From Syngnathus acus (taxonomy: Eukaryota; Chordata; Actinopteri; Syngnathiformes; Syngnathidae), in contig NC_051102.1 in the NCBI RefSeq assembly GCF_901709675.1, positions 10,921,412-10,985,411 of the forward strand: a stretch of 64,000 nt of DNA. The letters run 5' to 3'. The translations under genes and the position numbers were made by a program. Positions within the stretch are counted from its first letter, which is position 1. Each line of letters starts with the position of its first letter. The notes below the pieces were generated by a model. That model did not search any database. It worked only from the letters and a program-made list of their open reading frames with translations, and had not been told where the DNA came from. Positions 11,516 to 23,280 of the stretch are shown here, piece by piece.

Positions 11516-14500
11516 CTGACCATAGGAGTTGCAATTTTACACAGAGCAATATGAAAATCAATATCTACGAAGAGACTTGGAATGTCTATCCCCGACACTT
11601 ACTTCGCTTCTTCTTTATCGGTCATGTCGTCCTCCTGAGGCGTGTCCTCCCAAGCTGAGGAAGATGCAAAATAGAGTCGATCATATTTGAACAACAGCGT
11701 CCTTTTCAATGCTGTCGCCGTGCAGGCTCAATTTTAGACGAACTTACACTCCACATTGTTCCACCACTCCATAAGACCATCCATGTCCTGTAAGATGAAC
11801 CAAAGAAAAAATGTTGTTGGCTTGATTAAGGCCAGTTCACGCGATCTTGTCATGGAAATGCAAACGGACCTGTCTGTCTTCAGGCTGCGATGGATCAATG
11901 CGGAATTCCTCCAGCCGTTCAAACAAACCTCGGTTTCCACCCTCGTTCTGGAACACAAGCAGTGCCAAGTCGGGTTTTTTTTTCAATGATTGTAACATAT
12001 TAATTACTTCAACAATTAGAAAGTGGAGATTTCTCTGCATTTGGTGTTTGGTGACAAAAGGACTCCTAAAAAACCCTGACAATATATCAAATAAAAACAA
12101 AATAAAGACTATGCTTATGAATGAATGTTTAAATCCTCAAACATAAAAATGAAAACTACATTGAGTTCGATTAAAACAAAAACGAATGACATCACAATAA
12201 AATAAACTTCAATGAGCACAAAATCAAGGCATAAATTCAATTCAAACAAATAAATCAAACCGAAGGAAAATTGGATAAAAATATGAAATTGATGAAAGAA
12301 AAAAAAGTAAACAGAAATGCAATTAAATCAAGACAAAATAAGTGAATAAATAAAAAATAAAAAAATCCAAATATGTATTGTATGTAATGAATACATTTCA
12401 TTTTAACCAAATAAAAAGTGTCAATGTGTCAAACCAGTTCCAACCAAACTGAATAACTCATTAGAATATGTTATTGTGTGTTTTACAGTAAAAGAACAAT
12501 ATCTGATCATAGCAGGTGTTCCTCCTGAAGCAGAAGCGCTGTGTTTTTGCAAAAGTGGCGTCTCGGTAAAGGAAAGCAGACAAACAAGTCAGGACACATT
12601 GTGGCAGCCTCATCTCCCCTTACATCATGCCTTCATGCAGAGGCTTTTGTCTTGGAATGCAAGGCAGGGGAGGGGAGGAGCAAAAAGTGGGAAAACAAAA
12701 CAAAAACAAAAAAGAACAGATGTTGGGAGGGTGGGTGTCAGGTGACCGAAACGGCTCTTTATCGTAACAAAGATGACAATGTGACATTGTGTGGGAAGAA
12801 AGCCCTAACAGCGGGAAAAGAATTGTGTGTCCAAAGAACATTGTGTGGAACAAAATAAAAACCCGAATTGAAACCAAATTGAAATAAAATGTGTACCTCA
12901 GCCTCTTCATCGCGTCTCTGTGTCATTTTGTTCTGCAACACACGAAAACCAATCTTGTCATTATACGGTCAAAATAAATCTACAGTCAAACACACGAGCG
13001 ATAATAAACACTGCAGCTAATAAAAGCGTGACAATTACCTTGACTCGAGGCATGAAGGGATTGTGGCGTTTGGGTTTCTTGACTTTGACCTGAAAAGCAA
13101 AAACAAGTGAAACAAGGCAAATGATTCATCATGAGAGTCAGCAACCCAAAAAACAAAACAAAAACCTCTTCTGGTTTGTTGGTGCCATCCTCTTCCTTTG
13201 GATTCTCTTTGGACTTTTCTTCTGCTTCTCCCGCTGCTTCGTCTTTCAGCACTTCATCGTAGCTTGGAGGCTGTTGTCACGTGAGAAGTGTCAAACGTTG
13301 CCAACACGTTGGTAACATTCACGTACCTTGGCAGCAGCACGTGGATTGAACGGGTTGTAGCGCTTTGGTTTCTTCTTGGCCTGGGAAAGCCACAGTGAGA
13401 TACCCTCAAAAACCATCTGGTCATAACATTAACACCTCACCTCCACCGGGGTCACCTCATTCCCCTGGCCGCCGCCGCCGCCGTCTTCTTCTTTCAGAAA
13501 CTCCTCATCTGATTGGCTCTGCGGGATAATGACCTCGTTAATAGGCATCTACGTATTCAAGTCGCCTTCAAGCTCCATGATGAGAACCTGATTCTGGTTT
13601 CCTTGCTCCGGCACCACTGTGTTGGCTGCTTTGCTCCTGAGCTCCTGATAGACAAACAAGTAGCAGGTCAAGTGCAAACACCGAGGGTATGTAAATTTGA
13701 GGAATTTTTGAACACCGTGCTAAATGACCTTTAGGTCAATTTCAAAATCCTTCACAAACTTTAGAGGCTTTTCCTACCTCCACGGAAGGCTTGCGTGGAG
13801 GAACTTTGGGAGCTTCCTTATCTGCCCTCCCCTGGGACGCCATGACCTTGTCGTCCTGCGGTAGGCAAAGTACATGCTATTTGTTGCCTCAAAGCCCAAA
13901 CCATAAAAAGAAGCCACAGAAGATTCAGTAAGTACCTTAGCGTCTTCAAATGCTTTGGCCTGGGCTTTGACAGGAACCTGTGTCTTCTCCTGTCAATGTG
14001 TGACAAAGTCAAGGCGGCCGTGTCGGCAAGAGCGTCAAGTGGAAACAAACTACTGGCATACCTCTCGGGTAGGTCCGTGCGGAAGTGGCGGCGTTTCACT
14101 TCTCTGCTTTCGCTCCCTGTCGACGGCGCTATTTTTGAGCTAGCCAGGGTGAATGAAACACAGGAAGGATTTAAAGAGAGAGGACGTGCGTGTGTTGTCA
14201 CTGATTACGCCTGATAATGCCTATAGTACAGTACTTTTTGTTTCCCCTCCACTTGTTGGTCAGTTTCTTCGAGCGGCTCTTCCACGTCTTTCTGTGCAAA
14301 GAAGGAAAGTCAAGTATAAGATCAACTTGTTTACTTTTGCAGTGAAAACTTGATTGAAAAGTCATAGCGTTTTTAAAGAGTCCTCAAATTGACCGAAAAC
14401 ATAATGTTCAAAAGTAGACAGAAAGCCAGAGCTGGCCTAGAAACTCAGTCAGTGTTGTGTTGAAGACCAAAACATCTCCAAATGGTCTTAAAACAGTCAT

Positions 14501-17500
14501 CGTTGCGTAACAGAGACCGAGAAACCACAGCCCCGTGCCCAGCACCGTCCGTCACCATCAAGCTCGGCAAAAACAAACGACAAGTTACTTTATTGGCAGA
14601 CTTGAATGGATTCAGTTTCGACATGGCTCCCATCATGGCGTTCTGAGGGAGGCGAGGACACGTTATGATGGCTGTCGCAGAGGACTATCAACGCCAGGAA
14701 CATTTCAATACCTGTTTGTGGCTGGACAATTTGTCGCCGGCGACGGGTGTGTCATCGTCACTGGAGTCACTTTCCTTGTCCTTTTCAGACCGGAACGGAT
14801 TCAGTTTGTTCATGGCACCGGCCAGCTTACTCTGACAAAAGACAAAGAAATGTTTAAAACAAACATGAATTCGAAGGTTCGGGCAACGAAATCCACAAAC
14901 ACGGAGAACCTGTTTATGGTTAGTCTGGTTTTCGCTGGTGTCTGACGTCTCCTCAGTAACATCAGCATCGGAGTTCTCCTTCTCCTAAACAAATGCAGAT
15001 TTTCATATTCATATGACTTGAGCTTTTCATTGAAAACGGCGCAAATGGACAAACGCACCGTTTTGTCATAGTTGAAGGCGTTCTTCATCATGGCGCTGAA
15101 GCCGTTCTAAAGGCACACACATACACTAAAGTCAAATTGTTCACAAAAATTGTTCACCAATTTATTGATTACCTGCTTGACTTTGGGCTTCTCCATCAGG
15201 TGTTCTTTGGAACCTAGCGACTTTTCCTTCCACGTCTTCTCGGCGAGATTGTCGCTGCTGGAGGACAGCTTGCCGGTTGCTGTCAAGTCCTCCTAAAACA
15301 TAAGAGCGGATGATCACGGCTCATGTGAAGTTGGCAAGCTGGGCCGTGATTGGTCAGTACCTAAGCGAGTAAAACACCATTTTAAAATTGCCTTTTAACA
15401 CAGTCATGCTCAAACAAATGAAAAAAAGTTGAAGTTCAAGAATATTTGTTAAAAGATATTCCACCTGAGACTGTGTTCTGGTTGCAGAAGTGTGTTTGGG
15501 CTTTTTGAACATGCCGCTAAAGAGTCCTCCTTTCTCCTGCAAAAACAACAGGAAATGAATGCTGGGGTTGTCACGGTAACGCAAAGCCTTGAGGTTGGTT
15601 GAGTGCCGCTGACCTTAGTCCCACCCTCAAAGAGGTTTTCACTGCTGGCCGACAGCTCGCTGGATTGAGACAAATCATCCTGGACCGGTCCATAAATTGC
15701 AAAGTCAAATTCAAATGATACACTCACCTAAAACGCTTTAAAAAAAAAAAAAAAATGGCTCAACTGCTGCTCACCTGAGACTTTTCTTTTACCAGCTTTG
15801 GTGATTTTTTAAACATCCCGCTAAACATTCCAGATGACTCCTGAGAAACAGCACGTTAGCTATTGATATGAACATTAGAGGAAAGTAACGCTCACCTTGG
15901 AATTGTTGTTGTTGACGACCAGATTATTGCTGCTTTCAGACTGCTCGTTGTTTTCAGACAAATCATCCTGGAAAAGAAGCAGATGGTTGTAGGACGATGA
16001 CGTCATAGGAGAGGGGTGTGGGAATCACCTGAGATTGTGTTCTTTTTTTAAACATCCCGCTGAACATTCCGCTGCTCTCCTACGGGGGGGAAAAAACTGA
16101 TTGTGCTCAAAAAGTCAAATAATACTGTATTTATATATATATTTTAGAATTTATTACAGTGTTGACTTCAAAGCCATAGACAGTCCTGAAATTGTCCTAA
16201 AACAAATTCAGTGCTGCATTTACGTCTGGAGATGTTCAGGGAACACTTAAAAGTTGCTTCAAAACATTTTGATGGTGACAACAAATACTCGCGCACCTTG
16301 GTGTTGTCATTCACATTGTTCTGTTTGGCGGACAGGTCAATGTCGAGAAGATCCTAAAAGAACAAAACGTAATATTTGACTTGACTTGACTTGCACGTAT
16401 AGGCGTCATCTTAGTATGTTGCGTCACCTGTGAGGGTCTGCGTGCATGTCCCCGTTTAGGAGTTTTTTTCAGCATCACGCCAGATTGGTCCTGCGTAAGA
16501 CGAGCGGCGTTAGTATCAGAGGCTCACTGATGTGCGTTAACTGTACAAGTGCGCTCGCTCACCTTGCCCTGCTTGCTTTTATCGAAGATGCCATTGCTGG
16601 CTGAATGCTCTGGATTGTGTTGTGAGACCGCTGCCTAAAAAAAAAAAGAATACAACACAAAAAAGTCGAGCCAAAATTCTAAAACACATTCAGCACTGGA
16701 CAAAAAGTCAGTCTACAGTCTTACAACAATAATCAAACAATTTCTATATCGTGGAAAGGTGACATTCAATTCTTCACCTTGGCGTTGTCGTTCACATTGT
16801 TATTGCTGGCGGACATGTCGATGTCGAGAAGATCCTAAGCAAACAAAAGATATTTTTCAACTCTTTACACCCATGTGCAAGTGCGATCTTTGTATCGGGT
16901 ACCTGCGAGGGCCTGCGTGCGTGTCCTCGTTTGGGAGTTTTTTTCAGTATTCCGCTCATCATGCCAGACTTGTCCTGCGTAGGATAAGAGTTTAGCATCA
17001 GAGGCTAACTAGTTTCAGAGTCAGAGAGTCAGAGTCAGCTTTATTGTCAATTCCTTCATGCTAAGACACACAAAGAAACCGAAATTTCGTTCCCCCTATC
17101 CCACGGTGACGAGACACAGCACACGATCAACACACAAGTAAAACAACGGGGGAGAGAGTTCAGGACCCCAACAGCCTGGAGATCACAAACTTCGCCAGTG
17201 GTGCCAGTGCTGGCATCCCACAACAGAGTCCCGGCACCATTCGTCACGGATGTAGACGCACAGTCCACCTCCTCGCGATGAGCTAACTATACAAATGTGG
17301 GCTCACCTTGGATGGCTTGCTGTCATCTAAGCTGTCGTTGCTGGCAGAAAGCTCTGGAATGTGCTGTGAGAGAGCCACCTAAAAAAACAAAAAAAAACGT
17401 TCCTGAAAATAGCTTTGCCTTCAAGGTAGCCCAAAAGTGACCTGTAAAAAAAATTGCAAGGGCGAGAGAATAAAGCAAGTGACAAAGCAATATGAAGCTT

Positions 17501-18657
17501 GTCTCACTTAGTCGAGGTTTACTTTAAGTTCAGAAAGTTGAAAAGTAGCAATTAGGTGGAAGATCAACAACAAACCTCTTGTGGCTCTTTGGACAATTTA
17601 GGCTGCTTCTTGAACATGCCCTTAAACATGCCGCCTTTGTCCTGGAATCATGATTTAAAAAAAAAGCCAATTATTTGGGTGTCTTCATTAGCACTGCACA
17701 CCAATGCAACAATAGAAATCAGGATGTGACCTTGTTGTCGTTCAGACTGTCGTTACTCTTTGACAGTTCACTGCTGACTGACAGGTTGTCCTGTGTTGTA
17801 AACATTCAAATCGTAAGCTTGCAAGGTTGATTACTACTGGCATTATTGTCATGAATCACCTGCGGTTCAGACGATTTGGACGATCTCTTGAACATGCCGC
17901 CAAACAATGCTGCTTTTTGCTGAAACTCAAGAGGAACAAAATACTGATTGGTCATTACGCAGTTGCAGATGCCGGATATGCCCGTTCAAAAGTTGGCAAA
18001 GAGTCCTTTTTTAGAAAGTGTAATTGTTAAACAGCATGAGGAGTATATTGTGTATGTGTGTATCTTTTTTTCAAATGTTTGCAGACTCCACACACTTGGT
18101 AAAAAGAGATTGAGTGCTGCTGTTTTGGTTAACAACAGCACACAAATGAGCTTCGCAGTTAATTTGAAGGTCCACACGTGACCAATAGCAGCGACAAATG
18201 CCATTGCCTGTTTTATTTTTCTTTGGAGGGGGGGTCATTTATATATCTTAAACAGACTTAATAACCAAATCACTATCTCAGTATGTATATATATATATAG
18301 TGATACCATGAGTAATGTACGGAATGTAAATGTTTCACAAAATGCCTATTAAAAAAAAAAAAAAAAAAATCATGACAGCGCATTTTTAAGATATCCTTGC
18401 CCTCAACACAATCTAGAAAATAAAAGTTAGAGGAAGCAGATTGTTGTCAATGTTCTACTATGGTCAACATTATCATCGTCATAAAACATAAAATGTTGAC
18501 AACTTTTGTACTCACTGTGACGTCTCCTTCATCGCACTCCAAGTCCAGATCAAGGTCGCCGTATCGATTCTGTTCAAACACGTTCAACATATCAAACGAT
18601 TTGACAACAACATAAATGTGTGTATAGATAGCAAAGGTGCTCTCTCTCGCTCACCAT
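10558..18657 (-). CDS. APOL-domain modular protein (gene B, complete)
   Basis: The proposed start is a lone ATG (18657-18655) directly followed by a GTGAGC donor. It joins the exon at 18509-18572 to give M-NRYGDLDLDLECDEGDVT. The order from there is: an alternating GMFKK/acidic array (17.92-14.6 kb), a region rich in NPF motifs (14.83-13.04 kb), acidic exons (12.93-11.60 kb, including DGLMEWWNNVE at 11.75 kb), and one long terminal exon (10558-11515) encoding the apolipoprotein-L-like domain. That exon contains a hydrophobic Gly/Ala-rich helical segment (GVATIAGLALAPVTFGTSL) and a charged C-tail ending REYV. APOL family members are membrane-inserting, lipid-associated proteins, some with colicin-like channel regions. 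The role of this fish form is not known to me. Repeated short exons make the exact exon set uncertain and probably alternatively spliced. Confidence 0.8.
12890..14832 (-). other. NPF- and PPSY-containing exons of gene B
   Basis: Successive exons encode KRHNPFMPRVK (about 13045-13090), RYNPFNPRAAAK (13325-13380), PPSYDEVLKDE (about 13240-13270), SKLNPFKSANK (14597-14650) and NKLNPFRSEKDKESD (about 14770-14832). NPF is the classical ligand of EH domains and PPxY the ligand of WW domains. Spacing and repetition suggest a docking region for endocytic or ubiquitin-ligase adaptors; that role is inference. The NPF modules share the 'MxGAMxKLNPF' frame with the GMFKK modules, so they look like diverged copies of the same exon. 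Confidence 0.65.
14597..17920 (-). repeat. Alternating exon-module array of gene B
   Basis: Basic modules: GGLFSGMFKKPK (15466-15537), GMFSGMFKKSPK (15777-15838), GMFSGMFKKRTQSQ (16030-16078), GVMLKKTPKRGHARRPSQ (16430-16489), MMSGILKKTPKRGHARRPSQ (16902-16973), GMFKGMFKKQPK (17574-17640), ALFGGMFKRSSK (17860-17920). Acidic modules: DDLSQSSELSASSENLFEGG (15613-15680), DDLSENNEQSESSNN (15894-15969), DLLDIDLSAKQNN (16296-16354), DLLDIDMSASNNN (16776-16836), DNLSVSSELSKSNDSLNDNK (17730-17790). Frame-neutral exon borders recur throughout. Confidence 0.8.
17016..17275 (-). mobile_element. LINE-like 3' tail insertion
   Basis: Read on the minus strand, this piece has the block TGTCTCGTCACCGTGGGAT, then AAATTTCGGTTTCTTTGTGT, then GACAATAAAGCTGACTCTGA, ending in a TGACTC-type simple repeat. 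The same order of blocks occurs on the plus strand near 54.76-54.86 kb. A shared 3' end with a short-period tail and no coding part is typical of 5'-truncated non-LTR retrotransposons. It sits in an intron of gene B. Confidence 0.6.
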
Positions 18658-19559
18658 TTTGGGTCTGTATTAGCTTCAGTCTCTCTCTCCGAAGCAAACT
18701 CGTGAAGATTCTCCACGTCCTTTCCCCCGGTTCTTTCCGTGAAGGAGTTTTCCGGGCTTTCGACCTGAACAGTTCCGCCCACCCCTGCTCATTTGGCAAA
18801 AACTCTTTCACCCAGTTCCTTGTGACGACTTTCATGCAAAAACAATGTTTAAAAACCCCGACGGACCAGTTCCACGAGTCCTGTGGATGAGGAGGGCGTG
18901 GCCTGACTCACCTGGCAACAGGATAACTATGGTGCGTTGCATTCGGTGCTACTCGGAAATCTCACCTTCAAAATACGTTCAAACGTGACTGACTGTACAG
19001 GATTGACAAATGCTTCTTTTTTATTATTTTAAATTCACTGTGGATCACATTGGTTTTACAAGTTGTCTTGCAAAAAATGATTTTCGACAGTATTGTAATC
19101 ATGAAAGTCTAATATTGTAGTATATCAAATATGATTTCTTTGACATAATTCGTATTAAAGGACCAACAAGAGCAATTTGAAACCCTTTATTGTTCCATCC
19201 AACCACACATTCTACACATCTTATACTCTTTATCTGATGTAAAGAAACCATACTTGTAAAATAAGCCATCTTTAGTGATTTTCAAACAAGAAACGCAAAT
19301 GTAGCTCACACAAAAGCTGATATAAGTTGTATTTAAGTATGCTATGCAAGTAAACCAAAGGCACATGTGAGCATGCCAGCATAAAGCTCCCTTCATAACT
19401 AAAATTGAGAAAAACTGATATATTGCACACATTGGTAGTCTTTGGAAATACAATAAGGTTTTTGTAAGTTAGTGTCTGTTTCTATTCTCTCCAGGAAAGG
19501 AAGTAAACCTTGGTAGTCTTTGGAAATACGATTAGGTTTTTGTAAGTTACTGTCTGTTT
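18658..19559. other. Spacer between gene B start and tep1 3' end
   Basis: Contains the 5' UTR and promoter of gene B (about 18658-18960) and the 3' UTR of tep1. A minus-strand AATAAA at 19186-19191 lies about 370 bp after the tep1 stop and is the likely polyadenylation signal. The two genes lie in the same direction less than 1 kb apart. The frame running into the gene B ATG exon from upstream is open but looks untranslated. Confidence 0.5.
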
Positions 19560-19588
19560 CTATTCTCTCCAGGAAAGGAAGTAAACCT
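19432..19588. repeat. 78-bp tandem duplication at the tep1 stop codon
   Basis: Two near-identical units start at 19432 (TTGGTAGTCTTTGG) and 19510 with a period of 78 bp and a few substitutions. The unit contains the end of the tep1 last exon (the codons for FLSWRE and the stop) plus 3' UTR, so the downstream copy duplicates the terminal coding segment outside the reading frame in use. Confidence 0.8.
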
Positions 19589-22500
19589 TTCCCAGTGTGT
19601 CACCACACACCATCTCCGAGGGATTTTCTGGGTTCACCTCCAGCAAGACTACGGGACTGCCGCACACAAACATTCCCACCTGGATAAGAGCGGGTAAAAG
19701 ACAGAATGATAAATGAACATGATAGGAAAAGAGGGAGAGACAGTCAATGGCAGTGACTGACTTGTTTCTTGGTGCTTCTTTCCCATAGCTTCACGGTGTG
19801 GTCCAGGGAGGCTGAGATGATGAGGCTGTGGGTGAGCCTTAGCACACTGATCCTGTCATGGTGGGCCTGAGCGGGGCACACCATTCAATTAAACAAAGGC
19901 GCTTTTCACAATAGTTGCATTCCTCCAACAGCAGAAATGATTCATCGCTAGAGGTTCAACGATCCAATGGCAACTCAAAGTCAATCAAATTAAGCCTTAC
20001 GGGCTTCTTGCTGCTCCACGTGGAGACTTGTGGAGGCGTGTTGAACCACATGTTCCCCGCCACATCCCCACACACCACAAATTCTGAAAACGCACACGCA
20101 CGTTAGACAACAGACACGTGAGAAGCAGCAGCAGCAGCAGCAGCTTTGTGTCGGCGATAGCACCTTTGTCAATGCTAACGGCCGTTATCAAGTCACTCTT
20201 CTCTTCATTAGACGTCATCAAGTCACTGTTCTCTTCATTTGATGTGTCGGTCTCCAGGATCATGGAACTGAAAGATGAATTAATTTGGTTCTGCGGGCCC
20301 ATAGCAAACTGAAAGAAAAGACAACTTGTCAACACTGACTATAATGTCAATAATAAAGCATACCTTGCATATTTTATAGCAAACGCATAGCTCATTGCTT
20401 TGCCTGACAAGAGTTCACTTCATTCTAACATATATTATTGATATGCTAAGCTTAGATAGTATAATCTATTGCCATACACAGTATACATAGCAATTGATAC
20501 AAAAATGAATACAAACATGTTACAATCACAATGGAAAACTCACAATGAAGCCAACATGGACCTTTGCGTCAGACTCGCCCACTAGCCAGATGCTTTTCTC
20601 GTCGTTTCGGATGAGTCCCAAAACGCTGACTTGGTGGCTCCAGCTGCGTGAATTCACAAACACAAAGCAAGCATCACTTACACACAGAATTGTTCAGGTC
20701 AAATTTGACCCGTTTTGTCATTTGATAGCAATAAAAATAATGTTTTCATATTTTAAAAAGGCCATTCTTTTGTACAGATTCCACCAAGTTTATATTCAGT
20801 GAGGCTGTTCGGAATTAATGAAGAAATAAAACGGCAAAAGAATGACACACTAAACATAACAGAAGTCATGCAGAAGCTTTGACACAGGTATGATGACATC
20901 TGCATATGCAAAACTATACCCTCTTCTTTGAACCGTTTATTTCATCATCAATTTATGTTGGGCAGGCTAATGATATATTTTCAAAATATTTGTGGACCAT
21001 AACTTAATATAGACAATGAGTATATTCTTGGCTTGAGTCAAAACTGACCTGGAACATACAGCGCAAAGAACACCAAGGTAGTGGGGAAAAAAAAAAAATC
21101 ATCGAATCGACCTGACCCAAAATACGTAGAGGACAACGCTGATTACCTTTGGACCATCATTGACCAGCGCATCTTGCTGTCGTTGCTGCAGGTGACGTCA
21201 AAAATCGATCCGCTTTTGGACACACCAATGAGAATGGAACAGTACGCCAGGTGTGCCACTTGATCCATCACCTGGTACGATGTCACCTTGACTATGCTAG
21301 AACACACCAAAGGTGCATTTCGGCTTTAAATACACAGTTAAACAGAAAACTCCACCATCTTACAAAACATAGTATTTTTTTTTTCCTTTTTACCTTGCGG
21401 TGCTTTCATCCTGATTCCACGCTAGCTTCCACACATCCACGCAAGAGCCCAAGTAGCCAACGGCAAAGCGACAGTTGGGCATGGCACAGATGGCTACAAC
21501 CTTGCCGTCTGAAGCCTGAAAACAAAAGCAAGACGGTACGAGCGTGCCGACGTGCGCTCAACGTGCACTCACCTGCATGCGTCCAACCGCTCGGCCGCAC
21601 CGCCACACCTCCAGCAGGCCGGAGTCGTAGCCGACTAGCAGCACGCGGCCGTCCGTGTCGGAAAAGCACAAAGCGGTGACGGCACGTCGAAGGCCGGGGG
21701 CCCGCTCTATGCGGAGAAAAAAATGTTGAGCATAAAGACCACCGAGCAGTCAGCAAAGGTTGAATTGACAAAACGGCATCATTTCAGCTCCAATTGAAAA
21801 TACTTTCCAAGTTGTACATTTTCAAGTGAAGTGCTATTTATGTCAAAATATGGTGGTTGTTTTATAGAAATACAGGATTGAATGAAGTAAGATTAAAGAT
21901 GGTAGAATGAAGACAAGTCATGAAAAAAATGAAGTAACAGTGTGAATGAATCCAACTTTACCCGTTTCCCACATCCAGCTTCTTAAGGAGCGATCTTCGG
22001 AAACAGTGAGGACTTGTGGGACGCTCCCCTCGTGAGCGACACTGCGAATGGCGCCGCTGTGACCCTGGAAGGTGCTAAAGTGTTCCACCTGTGCACCGAC
22101 ACATAGGATGAACCCCGTTGCGTGCGTCAATTGTCTTCCACATTATTATGCAAATAATGATAATAATAATAATGTTTTCTTACAACAAAATTCATTCGGG
22201 ATTTTTATTTATTGTCATTACTTATGTTGTTATTCTTGAGAGCACATTGTAATGCAATGACTTCAATTATTATCTAATTGGATACAAAATCAAATCCAAA
22301 ACCTGTAAGGGCTTCCACAGCCGGATGATTCCATCTTGGGCGGCAGTAAGAACCGTGAGGTCCTCGGATTTCTTTTTGTTGTCTAGAAATAAAGAATGCA
22401 AGGCTACATTTAAAAAAATATATATGAAAATGATGCTCAGTTGAGGCTTACAGGCATCGGGGACGATGGAGCAAGCACGGATCTGTCCTTCGTGGGCGGA

Positions 22501-23243
22501 GATGTGGCAAATGTTCACACTGGTCTCCCACTCCCACACGTGCAGGTTGCCATCGGTGGATCCGGCCACCACGTATGGCCCCTGTAGGCGCACGTGCGGC
22601 CAATAAGACGCCCGCAGGGACATTTACTGCCTGCCAGGCCGGACGACTCTCACCAGGCAGCAGACAGACGTGAGAGGACTTGTCCAGGTGATCTCTCGCA
22701 GGCTTTGACCCGCCTCTAAATCCCATAAGCAAAGTCTGCCGTCATTCGATGAGCTTATCTGCCAATTACAAAAACACAAAGACAACCAGGAAACAGTGCA
22801 CAAGATTAAAGCGCTTGAAAAGCACTTCATCATTGTGATGAAGCAGAATAAAAGCATATTGATAAAGCATTCATCAATAGTCAAATCATGAATTTTGTGA
22901 TATTTAAGTATTGAAAAAAATGAACCCCAAAAAGTCTAACAAATCAAATTTAATACAGGATATGTCCATATACTATATAAAAAAAATACTCTAAATAATA
23001 TAAATATTCATTTTTGGTGCAAAATTCTGCATACAATTCACCACCATTATGACAAATTGAGAGAAAAAAGCAAGCAAGCGATGGCTCACCACACAGTCTG
23101 GAGTCCAAACACAGCCTGTGATCCAGTCTCTGTGGAAAGCTGGAAGCACTTTGGAAAGACCAGGAGGAGTCAAGGTCATGTCCCACACCATGAGAGCCTA
23201 CAAAACACAATATACTTATATATTTTTCAGTAAATGAGAGTAT

Positions 23244-23280
<37 letters not shown>

